DNA from: Bordetella genomosp. 2
Lineage (GTDB): Bacteria; Pseudomonadota; Gammaproteobacteria; Burkholderiales; Burkholderiaceae_B
Direction of reading: 5' to 3'
Assembly (NCBI RefSeq): GCF_002261345.1
Contig: NZ_NEVT01000001.1
Span: 1 to 64,000, forward strand
Length of the DNA stretch: 64,000 nucleotides
Shown: positions 1 through 12,012 of the stretch, one piece after another
How the letters are laid out: each line of letters begins with the position of its first letter
Position numbering within the stretch: the stretch's first letter is position 1
Program-made: the position numbers and the translations under genes
Notes under the pieces: model-generated
The model's input: the letters and a program-made list of their open reading frames with translations, nothing else
Told to the model about the DNA's origin: nothing
The model's database searches: none

Positions 1-1127
1 CGGCCGCCCCCGCCGCGTCCGCGCCGGCGCCGGCGCCCGCGGCGCCCAGCCCGGCGGCCGTGGCGGCGGCGGTCCAGGCCGACGCGGCCGGCGTGGTGTA
101 CGAGCGTTCGCGCCTGAACACCGACCTGACCTTCGACAACTTCGTCACCGGCAAGGCCAACCAGCTGGCCCGGGCGGCGGCGCTGCAGGTGGCCGAGAAC
201 CCCGGCATTTCGTACAACCCGCTATTCCTGTACGGCGGCGTGGGCCTCGGCAAGACCCACCTCATCCACGCCATCGGCAATGCCATGGTGGCGGCCGGCA
301 CGGGCGTGCGGGTGCGCTACGTGCATGCCGACCAATACGTGTCCGACGTGGTCAAGGCCTACCAGCGCAAGGCCTTCGACGACTTCAAGCGCTACTACCA
401 TTCGCTCGACCTGCTGCTGATCGACGATATCCAGTTTTTCTCCGGCAAGAGCCGCACGCAGGAAGAATTCTTCTATGCGTTCGAGGCCATGGTCGCGCAG
501 CGCAAGCAGATCATCATCACCAGCGACACCTACCCCAAGGAACTGGCCGGCATCGACAGCCGGTTGATCTCGCGCTTCGATTCCGGCCTCACCGTGGCCA
601 TCGAGCCGCCCGAGCTCGAGATGCGCGTGGCCATCCTGCTGCGCAAGGCCGAGTCCGAGGGCGTGCCCATGCCCGAGGAAGTGGCGTTCTTCATCGCCAA
701 GCACCTGCGCAGCAACGTGCGCGAGCTGGAAGGCGCGCTGCGCAAGGTCCTGGCCTATGCCCGCTTCCATGGCCGCGACGTGCTCTCGGTGGACGTCTGC
801 AAGGAAGCCCTGAAGGACCTGCTGTCGGTGTCCAACGGCCAGATCACGGTCGAGAACATCCAGAAGACGGTGGCCGATTTCTACAAGATCAAGGTCGCCG
901 ACATGTATTCGAAACGGCGGCCGGCCAATATCGCCCTGCCACGCCAGGTTGCCATGTACCTGGCCAAGGAGCTTACCCAGAAAAGCCTGCCGGAAATCGG
1001 CGATCTGTTCGGTGGCCGCGACCACACCACCGTGCTGCACGCGGTGCGCAAGATATCCGATGCCCGCGCCAAGCAGGCGGAGCTCAACCATACCCTGCAC
1101 GTGTTGGAACAAACTCTAAAAGGATGA
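1..1127 (+). CDS. dnaA: Chromosomal replication initiator DnaA (5' end outside window)
   Basis: DnaA binds origin DnaA boxes, melts the origin and recruits the helicase loader. The gene enters from the left edge, and the first complete in-frame codon is at 3. The visible part begins in an Ala/Pro-rich linker (domain II). The AAA+ core follows, with Walker A GGVGLGKT at about 234-257 and Walker [10 protein letters not shown] at about 411-437. The C-terminal DNA-binding domain carries the DnaA signature [11 protein letters not shown] near 1010-1042. Domain I and the start codon are not in the window, nor is any origin sequence I can recognise. The stop TGA at 1125-1127 is 2 nt before the chosen dnaN start, so the two genes are very likely co-transcribed. 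Identity is certain from the motifs and from the dnaN and gyrB neighbours. Confidence 0.98.
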   Translation, partial: AAPAASAPAPAPAAPSPAAVAAAVQADAAGVVYERSRLNTDLTFDNFVTGKANQLARAAALQVAENPGISYNPLFLYGGVGLGKTHLIHAIGNAMVAAGTGVRVRYVHADQYVSDVVKAYQRKAFDDFKRYYHSLDLLLIDDIQFFSGKSRTQEEFFYAFEAMVAQRKQIIITSDTYPKELAGIDSRLISRFDSGLTVAIEPPELEMRVAILLRKAESEGVPMPEEVAFFIAKHLRSNVRELEGALRKVLAYARFHGRDVLSVDVCKEALKDLLSVSNGQITVENIQKTVADFYKIKVADMYSKRRPANIALPRQVAMYLAKELTQKSLPEIGDLFGGRDHTTVLHAVRKISDARAKQAELNHTLHVLEQTLKG

Positions 1128-1129
1128 AC

Positions 1130-2239
1130 ATGCAACTCGTACAAACCACACGCGATGCATTGCTGAAACCGCTGTCGACCGTGGCGGGAATCGTCGAAAG
1201 ACGCCATACCCTGCCCATCCTGGCGAACATCCTCATGCGCAAGGAAGGCAACAAGGTCGCCTTCATTGCCACCGACCTCGAAGTCCAGATCACCACGCAT
1301 GCCGACTTCGGCGTGGGCCAGGACAACGAATCCACCACCGTGGCGGCGCGCAAGCTGCTCGATATCCTCAAGGCCCTGCCGGACACCGGCGAGGTCAAGC
1401 TGGCGCTGGCCAACAACAAGCTGTCCGTGCAGTCCGCGAAGAGCCGCTTCGCCTTGCAGACGCTGGCCGCCAGCGAATTCCCCACCGTGGCGCAGCCCGA
1501 GAAATGGGACGTCTCCCTGACGCTGCCTCAACGCACCCTGCGCCACCTGCTGAACATGGTGCACTTCGCCATGGCGCAGCAGGACATCCGCTATTACCTG
1601 AACGGCATGCTGCTGGTGTTCGAAGCCGGCCGCGTGCGCGCCGTGGCCACCGACGGCCATCGCCTGGCCCATTGCGCCACCGAGGCCGACGGCATCGCCG
1701 AACGGCACGAAGTCATCGTGCCGCGCAAGACCGTGCTGGAAATGCAGCGCCTGCTGGAAGACTCCGACGAGCCCGTCTCCATCGACGTGGCGCCGGGCCA
1801 GATCCGTTTCCGCTTCGGCGATGTCGAGCTGGTGTCCAAGCTGGTGGAAGGCAAGTTCCCCGATTTCACGCGCGTGATCCCCACCAATTACACGCGCCAG
1901 TTCATCGTCAACCGCGAGGCCCTGCAGGGCAGCCTGCTGCGCGCCGCCATCCTGACGACCGACAAGTTCAAGGGCGTGCGCCTGCAACTGGCGCAGAACC
2001 AGATGAAGATCTCTTCTTCCAACGCCGAGCAGGAAGAGGCGCAGGAAGAGCTCGATATCGACTACGGCCACGAAGCGCTCGACGTGGGCTTCAACGTCAG
2101 CTACCTGCTCGACGTGCTGGCCAACGTCAAGGCCGAGAACATCCAGTGGTCGGTCATGCCCGACGCCAATGCGTCGGCGCTGCTCACCCTGCCCGACGAC
2201 GACCAGTTCAAGTACGTCGTCATGCCCATGCGGATCTGA
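1130..2239 (+). CDS. dnaN: DNA polymerase III beta sliding clamp
   Basis: This encodes the ring-shaped clamp that tethers DNA polymerase III to DNA; it works as a dimer with three homologous domains per subunit. The protein is 369 aa, a usual length for the family. It starts [15 protein letters not shown] and ends in the conserved VVMPMRI, whose Met-Pro-Met-Arg segment lines the protein-binding pocket. Two in-frame ATGs exist, at 1124 (overlapping the dnaA stop) and 1130. I chose 1130 because AAAAGG at 1118-1123 lies 6 nt before it but touches the first ATG. The gene follows dnaA directly in the classic dnaA-dnaN-gyrB order. Confidence 0.97.
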   Translation: MQLVQTTRDALLKPLSTVAGIVERRHTLPILANILMRKEGNKVAFIATDLEVQITTHADFGVGQDNESTTVAARKLLDILKALPDTGEVKLALANNKLSVQSAKSRFALQTLAASEFPTVAQPEKWDVSLTLPQRTLRHLLNMVHFAMAQQDIRYYLNGMLLVFEAGRVRAVATDGHRLAHCATEADGIAERHEVIVPRKTVLEMQRLLEDSDEPVSIDVAPGQIRFRFGDVELVSKLVEGKFPDFTRVIPTNYTRQFIVNREALQGSLLRAAILTTDKFKGVRLQLAQNQMKISSSNAEQEEAQEELDIDYGHEALDVGFNVSYLLDVLANVKAENIQWSVMPDANASALLTLPDDDQFKYVVMPMRI

Positions 2240-2288
2240 TCCGCGCCTGGGTTTATGCCGCGGCGCGCGCCTGGCGCATGCCGCGGAC

Positions 2289-2308
2289 CGGCCGCGAGGC
2301 CGTTTTTT
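2289..2308 (+). terminator. Candidate Rho-independent terminator after dnaN
   Basis: The stem is CGGCC (2289-2293) with GGCCG (2298-2302), closed by a GCGA tetraloop and followed at once by six T (2303-2308). The stem is short (5 bp) but all G/C. It sits in the 89-nt dnaN-gyrB gap, so it would only partly separate gyrB from dnaAN transcription. Confidence 0.6.
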
Positions 2309-2310
2309 GA

Positions 2311-4782
<2,472 letters not shown>

Positions 4783-4798
4783 CACGTGCGTCCGCGAC

Positions 4799-4826
4799 AA
4801 GGGGCTGCAGGCGCAGCCCCTTTTTT
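4799..4826 (+). terminator. Rho-independent terminator after gyrB
   Basis: The perfect 10-bp stem AAGGGGCTGC (4799-4808) and GCAGCCCCTT (4813-4822) closes a 4-nt loop and runs into a T-tract ending at 4826. It is the clearest intrinsic terminator in the window, 16 nt after the gyrB stop. Confidence 0.9.
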
Positions 4827-4897
4827 CTTGGGCCGTTGTGGAATACTCTGCCAGCGGCACGCAAGCCCGCATCGGCCCGGATACCCCAGGAGCGCGT

Positions 4898-5272
4898 ATG
4901 TTCGACCATGTCAAATTCGGCGTCACCGACTATGCCGCCAGCAAGGCGTTCTTTCTCAAGGCGCTCGAACCGCTCGGCGTGGTCGTGGCCGGGGAAGGAA
5001 CGCCGGCGTATGGGATCGAGCTGGTCGGTCCTCGCAGCAAGGCTTCGCTGTGCCTGTTCCAGACCGACGAGAAACCGGCGCCCCTGCACCTGGCCTTCGC
5101 GGCCGAGACCCGCGCGCAGGTCGACGCGTTCTACCGCGCGGCGCTGGCGGCGGGCGGCAAGGACAATGGCGCGCCGGGCCTGCGTCCGCAGTACCAGGCG
5201 ACTTACTATGCGGCGTTCGTCATCGGTCCGGACGGGCACAATATCGAAGCGGTCTGCCACGCCCCGGCCTGA
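4898..5272 (+). CDS. VOC-family (glyoxalase/bleomycin-resistance fold) protein
   Basis: This is a 124-aa single-domain protein of the vicinal oxygen chelate fold. It starts MFDHVKFGVTDYAASKAFF, the usual first beta-alpha unit, and ends with the conserved FVIGPDGHNIEAVCH, where the glutamate and histidines are typical metal ligands. ATG 4898 is preferred to an upstream in-frame ATG because AGGAG (4888-4892) lies 5 nt before it. Family members include lyases, dioxygenases and resistance proteins, so substrate cannot be assigned. It stands alone between the gyrB terminator and a convergent acetyltransferase gene. Confidence 0.85.
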   Translation: MFDHVKFGVTDYAASKAFFLKALEPLGVVVAGEGTPAYGIELVGPRSKASLCLFQTDEKPAPLHLAFAAETRAQVDAFYRAALAAGGKDNGAPGLRPQYQATYYAAFVIGPDGHNIEAVCHAPA

Positions 5273-5281
5273 CCCGCGGGC

Positions 5282-5767
5282 TTACCAGGTCCGCTCGAGG
5301 ACTTCGCCCGGCAGGCCGTCGAAGTCCTTGAACTCGCGCGAAACGAACTGGTTGTTGAGCAGGATTTTCCTGGACGGCAGATTGGCCGGGTCGATGATGG
5401 CGAACAGCCCGCGCAGCGCGGGCTGCGCCTGCGCCTTGGCGACCAGCAGGCGCGCCACCCGGCCGGCGATCCCCCGGCCCCAGTATGCCGGCAGGATCAT
5501 GTACCCCAATTCGGCGGTTTCCGCGTCGGCGGCCGCCACTTCCAGCTTGGCCAGCCCGACGAAGCCGCCGTCTTGCGCGTCGAGTATCTTGAACTGTCCC
5601 AGCTCGGGGTGGATGGCGTTGCCCGCCAGCAGCTTGTCGTAGTCGCGCCGGGCTTCATCCAAGGGGATGGCGCGTTCCGTGATCATGGCCATGACCCTGG
5701 CGTCGCCCACGAGCCGGAAATAGTCGTCAAAGTCCCGGGGGCCGAATTTCTGCAAGGCGAATTCCAC
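5282..5767 (-). CDS. GNAT-family N-acetyltransferase
   Basis: This is a 161-aa protein with the GNAT fold: a central strand ELGYMILPAYWGRGIAGRVARLL gives the acetyl-CoA binding loop (Gly-Arg-Gly) and IIDPANLPSRKILLNNQF is the usual C-terminal motif B. It resembles RimJ/RimL-type enzymes that acetylate protein N-termini or small amines, but the acceptor is unknown. I chose GTG at 5767 because AGGAG (complement of 5773-5777) is 5 nt upstream. A longer reading frame to 5806 has no such site. It converges with the VOC gene 9 nt away. Confidence 0.8.
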   Translation of the reverse strand: MEFALQKFGPRDFDDYFRLVGDARVMAMITERAIPLDEARRDYDKLLAGNAIHPELGQFKILDAQDGGFVGLAKLEVAAADAETAELGYMILPAYWGRGIAGRVARLLVAKAQAQPALRGLFAIIDPANLPSRKILLNNQFVSREFKDFDGLPGEVLERTW

Positions 5768-5859
5768 TAGTACTCCTGGATGAAGCCGGTCGGCTGCGCC
5801 GCGCATGCGCGATGCGGGCGCGACTCCCGCCGTTGTAACACCGGCCGCGGCGCCATTGG

Positions 5860-5884
5860 AAAAACGCCCACCAGGAGGTGGGCG
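5860..5884 (-). terminator. Rho-independent terminator of the ycaC-like gene
   Basis: Read on the minus strand, an 8-bp stem CGCCCACC/GGTGGGCG (5865-5884) with a 4-nt loop is followed by TTTTT (complement of 5860-5864). It lies 31 nt past the stop of the YcaC-like gene. Confidence 0.88.
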
Positions 5885-5914
5885 TCGGCACAGCCAGGCG
5901 CGCTGCGTGCGGAA

Positions 5915-6541
5915 TTACTTGCCCTGCGTCAGCGTGGAATAGCTGGTGATCAGGTTGCGGTAGTCGGGGATGTGGTTCGAGAACAGCGCGGCCAGGCCGT
6001 CGACGTCGTTGCGCCAGTCGCGATGCAGTTCGCAGGCCACGCCGAACCAGGTCATCAGCTGGGCGCCGGCGGCGCTCATGCGGTCCCAGGCGGCATCGCG
6101 GGTCAGCGCGTTGAAAGTGCCGGAGGCGTCCGTGACGACGAACACGTCGAAGCCTTCTTCCAGCGCGGCCAGCGCCGGGAAGGCGACGCAGACTTCAGTG
6201 ACGACGCCGGCGATGATCAGCTGTTTCTTGCCGGTGGCCTTGACGGCCTTGACGAAGTCTTCGTTGTCCCAGGCGTTGATCTGGCCGGGCCGGGCGATGT
6301 AGGGGGCGTCGGGGAACTGCGCCTTGAGTTCCGGCACCAGCGGGCCGTTCGGGCCGTCTTCGAAACTGGTGGTCAGGATGGTGGGCAGCTTGAAGTACTG
6401 GGCCAGGTCGGCCAGGGCCAGCACATTGTTCTTGAAACGATCGGGGTCGATATCGCGGACCAGGGACAGCAGTCCGGCTTGATGGTCCACCATCAGTACG
6501 GCGGCGTTGTCCTTGTCGAGGCGAACGTAGGGCTTGGTCAT
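5915..6541 (-). CDS. ycaC: YcaC-like cysteine hydrolase (isochorismatase family)
   Basis: This is a 208-aa cysteine hydrolase of the isochorismatase superfamily, apparently a close relative of E. coli YcaC (start MTKPYVRLDK, length, and the VVTEVCVAFPAL active-site segment). The likely catalytic residues are Asp19, Arg84 and Cys118; YcaC-type enzymes form multimeric rings and their natural substrate is unsettled. GGAG lies upstream of ATG 6541. It is downstream of the pirin gene on the same strand, with a stable hairpin between them, and is followed by a good terminator. Pairing of a YcaC-like hydrolase with pirin and a LysR regulator suggests a stress-linked unit, which is inference. Confidence 0.88.
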   Translation of the reverse strand: MTKPYVRLDKDNAAVLMVDHQAGLLSLVRDIDPDRFKNNVLALADLAQYFKLPTILTTSFEDGPNGPLVPELKAQFPDAPYIARPGQINAWDNEDFVKAVKATGKKQLIIAGVVTEVCVAFPALAALEEGFDVFVVTDASGTFNALTRDAAWDRMSAAGAQLMTWFGVACELHRDWRNDVDGLAALFSNHIPDYRNLITSYSTLTQGK

Positions 6542-6593
6542 GGAAGTCTCCGGGAAAAAAGCACAGCGGGAAGCCCGAGCGGGTGGGGAAACA

Positions 6594-6615
6594 GGCCCCG
6601 CCTGACGGCGGGGCC
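6594..6615 (-). terminator. Strong hairpin between pirin and ycaC-like genes
   Basis: The perfect 9-bp G/C stem GGCCCCGCC (6594-6602) and GGCGGGGCC (6607-6615) has a TGAC loop. It starts 6 nt after the pirin stop in the direction of transcription. On the minus strand only TGTTTCC follows, so it is a weak terminator or an mRNA-stabilising hairpin that would lower ycaC expression relative to pirin. Confidence 0.5.
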
Positions 6616-6620
6616 GGGGG

Positions 6621-7487
6621 TCAATGCGCCATCCGGCCGAAGCGGCCGTGGTTGAAGTCGTCGATGGCCTGGCGGATTTCGGCCTGGCTGTTCATGACGA
6701 ACGGGCCGTAGCCGACGATGGGTTCGTCGATGGGCTCGCCGCTCAGCAGCAGCAGCGTGGCGTCGTTATTGGCCTCGACCTGCACGTCGCTGCCGTCGCG
6801 GGCCAGGTGCACCAGCTGGCCGCCGCGCGCGATGTCGCTGCCGTTGACCAGCACCGTGCCGTGCAGCACGGCCAGCGCCAGGGTGCGGCCTTCGGCCACC
6901 CGGAACGTCGCCACCCCCTGCTGGCGCAGGCGCACGTCCCACACGTCCATCGGCGTGCGGGTGCGGGCGGGGCCGCGCCGGCCGGCGAATTCGCCGGCGA
7001 TCACGCGCACCCGGCCGGCGTCGCCGGGCAGGTCCACGGACGGGATGTCGCGGTCCAGCAGCGTCTGGTAGCCAGGCTCGGACATCTTGTCGCGCGCCGG
7101 CAGGTTGACCCACAGCTGCACCATCTCGAGCGCGCCGCCCTGGCGGGTGAAGGCCTCGGAATGGAACTCTTCGTGCAGGATCCCGCCGGCGGCCGTCATC
7201 CATTGCACGTCGCCGGGGCCGATGTGGCCGCCCGCGCCGGTGGAGTCGCGATGGTCGACTTCGCCCTGGTAGACGATGGTCACGGTCTCGAAGCCGCGGT
7301 GCGGATGCTGGCCGACGCCGCGCGGCCGGGCCGCCGGCTCGAACTGGGCCGGACCGGCGTGGTCCAGCAGCAGGAACGGGCTGAGATGGCGGCCATGGCT
7401 GTCATAGCTGAACATCGAGCGCACCGGGAAGCCGTCGCCCACCCAGTGGGGCCGGGGCGCGCTGTAGATACCGAGGACTTGCTTCAT
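6621..7487 (-). CDS. Pirin-family protein
   Basis: This is a 288-aa bicupin of the pirin family. The N-terminal cupin shows HPHRGFETVTIVYQGEVDHRDS and the later EEFHSE, which hold the metal-binding histidines and glutamate; the C-terminal pirin domain ends SGEPIDEPIVGYGPFVMNS. Some pirins are quercetin dioxygenases and others are regulators, so activity is open. ATG 7487 is chosen because GGAGA lies 5 nt upstream; an upstream in-frame ATG (7514) lacks such a site. It is divergent from a LysR gene (start 7608), a common arrangement in which the regulator controls the pirin. Confidence 0.9.
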   Translation of the reverse strand: MKQVLGIYSAPRPHWVGDGFPVRSMFSYDSHGRHLSPFLLLDHAGPAQFEPAARPRGVGQHPHRGFETVTIVYQGEVDHRDSTGAGGHIGPGDVQWMTAAGGILHEEFHSEAFTRQGGALEMVQLWVNLPARDKMSEPGYQTLLDRDIPSVDLPGDAGRVRVIAGEFAGRRGPARTRTPMDVWDVRLRQQGVATFRVAEGRTLALAVLHGTVLVNGSDIARGGQLVHLARDGSDVQVEANNDATLLLLSGEPIDEPIVGYGPFVMNSQAEIRQAIDDFNHGRFGRMAH

Positions 7488-7607
7488 GTCGTTCTCCGCT
7501 TGCCGGCTGCACATCGCGGCGTGCAGCCCATGTAGAGACTATAGATTCGCGACAATCGGCCGCCTAGGCCGTAAAATTCGCCTTCAGCGTTCTATTTGGT
7601 GAACGAT

Positions 7608-8513
7608 ATGCTGGACTTGAACGATCTTTACTACTTCGTGCAGGTGGTCGACCACGGCGGCTTCGCGCCGGCCGGGCGCGCGCTGGGCATCCCCAAGTCC
7701 AAGCTCAGCCGGCGCATCGCCCTGCTCGAAGCGCGCCTGGATACCCGCCTGATCCTGCGCTCGACGCGCCAGTTCGCGGTGACCGAGATCGGCCAGACCT
7801 ACTACGCGCATTGCAAGGCCATGCTGGTGGAGGCCGACGCCGCCGAGGAGGCCGTGGCCCTGACTCGCGCCGAACCGCGCGGCACGGTGCGGGTGACCTG
7901 CCCGGTCGCGCTGCTGGACGCGCAGGTGGCCGAGATGCTGGCCGCCTTCATGGTGGAGTACCCGCTGGTGCACATACACCTGGAGGAAACCAACCGGCGC
8001 GTGGACGTGGTGGCCGAGGGCATCGACGTGGCGATCCGGGTGCGGCCGCCGCCGCTGGACGACAGCGACCTGGTGATGCGGGTGTTGGCCGAGCGCCGCC
8101 AATGCCTGGTGGCCAGCCCGGCTTTATTGCGGCAGACCGGCACGCCGCGCGCGCCGGCCGACCTGGGCGGCCTGCCCAGCCTGGGCCTGGGACTGCCGCA
8201 GAGCGAACATGTCTGGAGGCTGCTCGGCCCGGATGGCGCGCAGGCGGCCATCCGCCACCAGCCGCGCCTGGTCACGCGCGGCATGCTGGCGCTGCGCGCG
8301 GCCGCCGTGGCGGGCGTGGGCATCGTGCAATTGCCCACCATGCTGCTGCGCGAGCAGTTCGAGCGCGGCGAGCTGGTGACGGTATTGCCCGACTGGGCGC
8401 CGCGCCGCGAGATCGTGCATGCGGTCTTTGCATCGCGCCGCGGCCAGTTGCCGGCGGTGCGGGCGCTGATCGACTTCCTGGCCGAGCGGTTCGCGGCGCT
8501 GCAGGCCGAGTGA
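7608..8513 (+). CDS. LysR-family transcriptional regulator next to pirin
   Basis: This is a 301-aa LysR-type regulator. The N-terminal winged helix-turn-helix (residues 1-60: LDLNDLYYFVQVVDHGGFAPAG, then IPKSKLSRRIALLE) is followed by a periplasmic-binding-like effector domain. ATG 7608 is preferred over in-frame TTG 7596 and GTG 7599 because family members begin close to this Met-Leu-Asp-Leu. Its target is most likely the divergent pirin promoter in the 120-bp gap, and probably itself. It is convergent with bioD. Confidence 0.9.
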   Translation: MLDLNDLYYFVQVVDHGGFAPAGRALGIPKSKLSRRIALLEARLDTRLILRSTRQFAVTEIGQTYYAHCKAMLVEADAAEEAVALTRAEPRGTVRVTCPVALLDAQVAEMLAAFMVEYPLVHIHLEETNRRVDVVAEGIDVAIRVRPPPLDDSDLVMRVLAERRQCLVASPALLRQTGTPRAPADLGGLPSLGLGLPQSEHVWRLLGPDGAQAAIRHQPRLVTRGMLALRAAAVAGVGIVQLPTMLLREQFERGELVTVLPDWAPRREIVHAVFASRRGQLPAVRALIDFLAERFAALQAE

Positions 8514-8535
8514 GCCGCCCCAGGGTCTGTTCCCT

Positions 8536-9228
8536 CTAAAACAGCCGGCTGGCGCACAGCTGCCGCGCGGCTTCGCGCGGGTCGGGCCGGTCCAGGTACG
8601 GCAGCGTGCCCAGCAAGGGGGCCGGCAGGCGCTGTTCGAGCGCCTGTATGTTGGCTGGCGCCTGCTGCATGGCCGGGTCGATCTGGTTGGCCACCCAGCC
8701 CGCCAGGCGCAGCCCGCGCGCGGCAATCGCCTCGGCGGTGAGCAGGGCATGGCTGATGCAGCCCAGCCGCATGCCCACCACCAGGATGACCGGCAGGCCG
8801 AGCCGCTGCGCCAGGTCGGCCGTGTCCCGATGGTCGTTCAGCGGCACGCGGAAGCCCCCCACCCCTTCGACGATGATGGCGTCCGCATGCGCGGTGGCCC
8901 GCCGATATGCCTGCACGATGGCCTCCGGCTCCAGCGCCACGCCCTCGGCGGCGGCGGCGATGTGCGGCGCGACCGCGGCGCGCAGCACGTAGGGGCAGTG
9001 TCCCGCGCCGGGCAGCGCCACGGTGCTGGCCTGGCGCAGTTGCTCTACGTCCTCGTTGAGCCAGCGGCCGTCGGCCGGCTGCGCGCCTGCCGCCACGGCC
9101 TTCAAGCCGGCCGCCGGACGGCCGTGCCGCGCCGCCGCGATCAGCAGCGCGCAGGACACCAGCGTCTTGCCTATCTCGGTGTCGGTGCCGGTGACGAAAT
9201 AGTCGTGCGGGCGTGGCGTGTCAGGCAT
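8536..9228 (-). CDS. bioD: Dethiobiotin synthetase
   Basis: BioD closes the ureido ring of dethiobiotin from 7,8-diaminononanoate, CO2 and ATP in the cytoplasm. The 230-aa protein begins with the P-loop [17 protein letters not shown] and has [11 protein letters not shown], the Mg/carbamate site motif. It is the last gene of bioA-bioF-bioD; its ATG lies inside the end of bioF (8-nt overlap), indicating translational coupling. It is convergent with the LysR gene. Confidence 0.95.
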   Translation of the reverse strand: MPDTPRPHDYFVTGTDTEIGKTLVSCALLIAAARHGRPAAGLKAVAAGAQPADGRWLNEDVEQLRQASTVALPGAGHCPYVLRAAVAPHIAAAAEGVALEPEAIVQAYRRATAHADAIIVEGVGGFRVPLNDHRDTADLAQRLGLPVILVVGMRLGCISHALLTAEAIAARGLRLAGWVANQIDPAMQQAPANIQALEQRLPAPLLGTLPYLDRPDPREAARQLCASRLF

Positions 9229-10411
9229 GGCCGGGGTCCTCTTCCAGGCGATTCAGGGTGTGGACCAGCCGGTCCACGTCGGCGGGCTGGTGCGCCGCCG
9301 AAAGGGTCACGCGCAGGCGCGCAGTGCCGGGCGGCACGGTGGGCGGCCGGATGGCGGGCACCCACAATGCCGCGCGCTCCAGCGCCGCCGCCGCGCGCAG
9401 GGCCGCGGCGTTGTCGCCCAGCACGACCGGCTGGATGGCGGTTGGAGTGGGGTCGTGGCGCCAGCGCCGCAGGCGCAGGCCGGCCTGCAAGCGGCCGGTC
9501 AGGGCGCGCAGGTGGGCGCGGCGCCGTGCGCCCTCCGCGCCTTCGATGAGGTCGAGGCTGGCCAACAGCGCATGGGCCTGCGCCGGCGCCGCGGCGGTGC
9601 TGAAGATATACGGCCGGGCGCGGTTGACCAGCCAGTCGATCACGGTCGCGTGCGCGGCCACGAAGGCCCCGCCCACGCCGGCGGCCTTGCCGAGCGTGCC
9701 GATCATCACCAGGTGCGGCGAGCTCAGCCCCAGTTGCTCCAGCACGCCGTGGCCGCGTTCGCCCAGCACGCCGAAGCCATGCGCATCGTCCACCACCAGC
9801 CAGGCGCCATGGCGCTCGGCCAGCGCCAGCAGCTCACGCAGCGGAGCAATGTCGCCGTCCATCGAGAATACCCCGTCGGTCACGATCAGCCGGGTGGGCG
9901 CCCGGCTGTCCGCCAGCAGCCTGTCCAGCGTGCCGGCATCGCGGTGCGGGTAGACCTGGACGCGTGCACGCGACAGCCGCGCCCCGTCGATCAGCGAGGC
10001 ATGGTTGAGGGCTTCGGAATAGATCTCGGCGTCCTTATCGGCGAGCGCGCCCAGCACGGCCAGGTTGGCCATGTAGCCGGTGCAGAAGTACAGCGCCCGG
10101 GCCTGTTCGATATGCGGCGCGAGCATGGCCGCCAGCCGCTCTTCCAGTTGCGCATGGGCGCGGCTGTGGCCGCTGATCAGGTGCGAGGCGCCGCTGCCCG
10201 CGCCGTAGCGCCCGGCCCCTTCGGCGAGGGCCGCGACCACCGCGGGGTGGGCCGCCAGGCCCAGGTAGTCGTTGCTGCAGAAGGCCAGCATGTCGCGGCC
10301 GTCGACGCGCACGTGGGGCGCGCAGGGGGTGTCGGTGGTGCGCCGGCGGCGGCGCAGGTGGCGGGCCTCCAGATCGCGCAGGCCGGCTTGCAGGGTGTCG
10401 AGCAGGTGCAT
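9221..10411 (-). CDS. bioF: 8-amino-7-oxononanoate synthase
   Basis: This is a PLP enzyme that condenses pimeloyl thioester with alanine, giving the biotin precursor KAPA. The protein is 396 aa. It shows [12 protein letters not shown] near residue 45, the PLP-binding [12 protein letters not shown], and the Schiff-base lysine in [15 protein letters not shown]. It starts 1 nt after bioA stops and overlaps bioD by 8 nt, so the three genes form one mRNA. Confidence 0.95.
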   Translation of the reverse strand: MHLLDTLQAGLRDLEARHLRRRRRTTDTPCAPHVRVDGRDMLAFCSNDYLGLAAHPAVVAALAEGAGRYGAGSGASHLISGHSRAHAQLEERLAAMLAPHIEQARALYFCTGYMANLAVLGALADKDAEIYSEALNHASLIDGARLSRARVQVYPHRDAGTLDRLLADSRAPTRLIVTDGVFSMDGDIAPLRELLALAERHGAWLVVDDAHGFGVLGERGHGVLEQLGLSSPHLVMIGTLGKAAGVGGAFVAAHATVIDWLVNRARPYIFSTAAAPAQAHALLASLDLIEGAEGARRRAHLRALTGRLQAGLRLRRWRHDPTPTAIQPVVLGDNAAALRAAAALERAALWVPAIRPPTVPPGTARLRVTLSAAHQPADVDRLVHTLNRLEEDPGHA

Positions 10412-10412
10412 G

Positions 10413-11753
10413 TCAGCGAGCCTCCAGCGCGTCGTCGAGCGTGGCCAGCGTCTCGCGCGCCAGCCAGGCGGTGGTTGCCTCGTCCAGCACGTAGGGCGGC
10501 ATCAGGTAGACCGTGGCGCCGATGGGGCGCAGCAGCAGTCCGCGCGCCAGCGCCGCCGCCGCATAGCGCTGCGCGAAGCCGGCATCGGCCGCCACGTCGA
10601 ACGCCCAGATCATGCCGGCGCGCCGCCAGTGGCTGATCGCGCGGTGGCGCCGCAGCGGCGCCAGCGCCGCATCGAATTGCGCCGCCCAGGCGCGGTTGCG
10701 GGCCAGGACGTCGTCCGCGTCGAAAATAGCCAGCGTGGCCAGCGCCGCGCGGCAGGCCAGCGGGTTGCCGGTGTACGAGTGCGAGTGCAGGAAGCCGCGC
10801 GCGACGTCGTCGTCGTAGAAGGCGTCGTGGATCGCGTCGGTGCTCAACACCAGCGACAATGGCAGGTAGCCGCCGGTGATGCCCTTGGACAACGTCATCA
10901 GGTCCGGCCAGATGCCGGCCTGCTCGCACGCGAAGAACGAACCGGTGCGTCCGCAGCCGACCGCGATCTCGTCGGCGATCAGGTGCACCTGGTAGCGGTC
11001 GCACAGCGCGCGCACCTGGCGCAGGTAGGCGGGATCGTGCATCGCCATGCCCGCCGCGCATTGCACCAGCGGCTCGATGATGACCGCGGCGATGTGCCGA
11101 TGGCGGGCTGCGAGCAAGGCCTGCAGGTCGGCGGCGGCGCGTTGCGCGACGGCGGCGGCGTCTTCGCCGGGGCCCGCCTGGCGGGCGTCGGGCGAAGCCA
11201 CCACGTGGGCCTGGCGCAACAGGGGATCATAGGCGTCGCGGAACACGGCCACGTCGGTGACGCCCAGCGCGCCCAGCGTCTCGCCATGGTAGCCATGGCG
11301 CACGCAGACGAATTCGCGCTTGTCGGCGTGGCCCCGGTTGCGCCATGAGTGGAAGCTCATCTTCAGGGCGATTTCCACCGCCGATGCGCCGTCCGAGGCG
11401 TAGAAGCAATGGCCCAGCGCGCCGCCGGTGAGCGCCGACAGCCGCTCGGCCAGTTCGACGGCCGGCGCGTGCGTGCAGCCGGCCAGCATCGCGTGCGGCA
11501 GCCGGGCCAGCTGGTCGTGCAGCGCGGCGTTGATGCGCGCATTGGCATGGCCGAACAGATTCACCCACCACGAGCTGATGGCGTCGAGGTAGCGGCGGCC
11601 ATCCATGTCGACCAGCCACGGCCCTTCGCCGCGCGCCAGCGCCAGCAAGGGCATGGCGGCCTGGCGCTTCATCTGGGTGCAGGGATGCCAGACGTGGCGC
11701 AAGCTGCGGGCGCGCCAGTCGGCCGTGCGGGAATCAGGTGCGCGATCGTGCAT
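10413..11753 (-). CDS. bioA: Adenosylmethionine-8-amino-7-oxononanoate aminotransferase
   Basis: BioA is a class III PLP aminotransferase that uses S-adenosylmethionine to convert KAPA to diaminononanoate. The 446-aa protein has the BioA-specific start region [11 protein letters not shown], substrate-site [15 protein letters not shown], and the PLP lysine in [17 protein letters not shown] lies 6 nt before ATG 11753. It is the first gene of the bioAFD operon. The 259-bp leader to 12012 contains only a partial half-match to a BirA box. bioB is not adjacent and must be elsewhere. Confidence 0.95.
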   Translation of the reverse strand: MHDRAPDSRTADWRARSLRHVWHPCTQMKRQAAMPLLALARGEGPWLVDMDGRRYLDAISSWWVNLFGHANARINAALHDQLARLPHAMLAGCTHAPAVELAERLSALTGGALGHCFYASDGASAVEIALKMSFHSWRNRGHADKREFVCVRHGYHGETLGALGVTDVAVFRDAYDPLLRQAHVVASPDARQAGPGEDAAAVAQRAAADLQALLAARHRHIAAVIIEPLVQCAAGMAMHDPAYLRQVRALCDRYQVHLIADEIAVGCGRTGSFFACEQAGIWPDLMTLSKGITGGYLPLSLVLSTDAIHDAFYDDDVARGFLHSHSYTGNPLACRAALATLAIFDADDVLARNRAWAAQFDAALAPLRRHRAISHWRRAGMIWAFDVAADAGFAQRYAAAALARGLLLRPIGATVYLMPPYVLDEATTAWLARETLATLDDALEAR

Positions 11754-12012
11754 TGCCGGCTCCAGAACCAGGCCGGGCCGGCCTCGCGATGACAGCCACC
11801 GCGAGTATCAGGGCACCGGCCGGACAGTAGAGCGGCGGATAGTAGGAACGGCCGGGCGGGCTGGCAATCCCCGCGATTTCGCGGATATTGGTGGCAGGAA
11901 GCGCGCAGAAACCGGGAATTGGCTGCCCGTTCGCCGTATCGCGCCGGCATCGCGCGGCGAACTGCGCGGGCGCCGGAGATGAAACAAATTGTGAACGACA
12001 GCCAGGGCGGCT

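Noticed and set aside
1-60. Origin of replication at the left edge
   Set aside because: The first bases are dnaA coding sequence (Ala/Pro linker). No DnaA boxes or AT-rich unwinding region are visible.
8514-8535. Terminator between the LysR gene and bioD
   Set aside because: The 22-nt gap has no stem-loop with a U-run in either direction.
11985-12000. A BirA-box half-site (GTTCACAA on the minus strand) upstream of bioA
   Set aside because: Only one half matches; no partner half lies at the needed distance, so it is not a supported operator.
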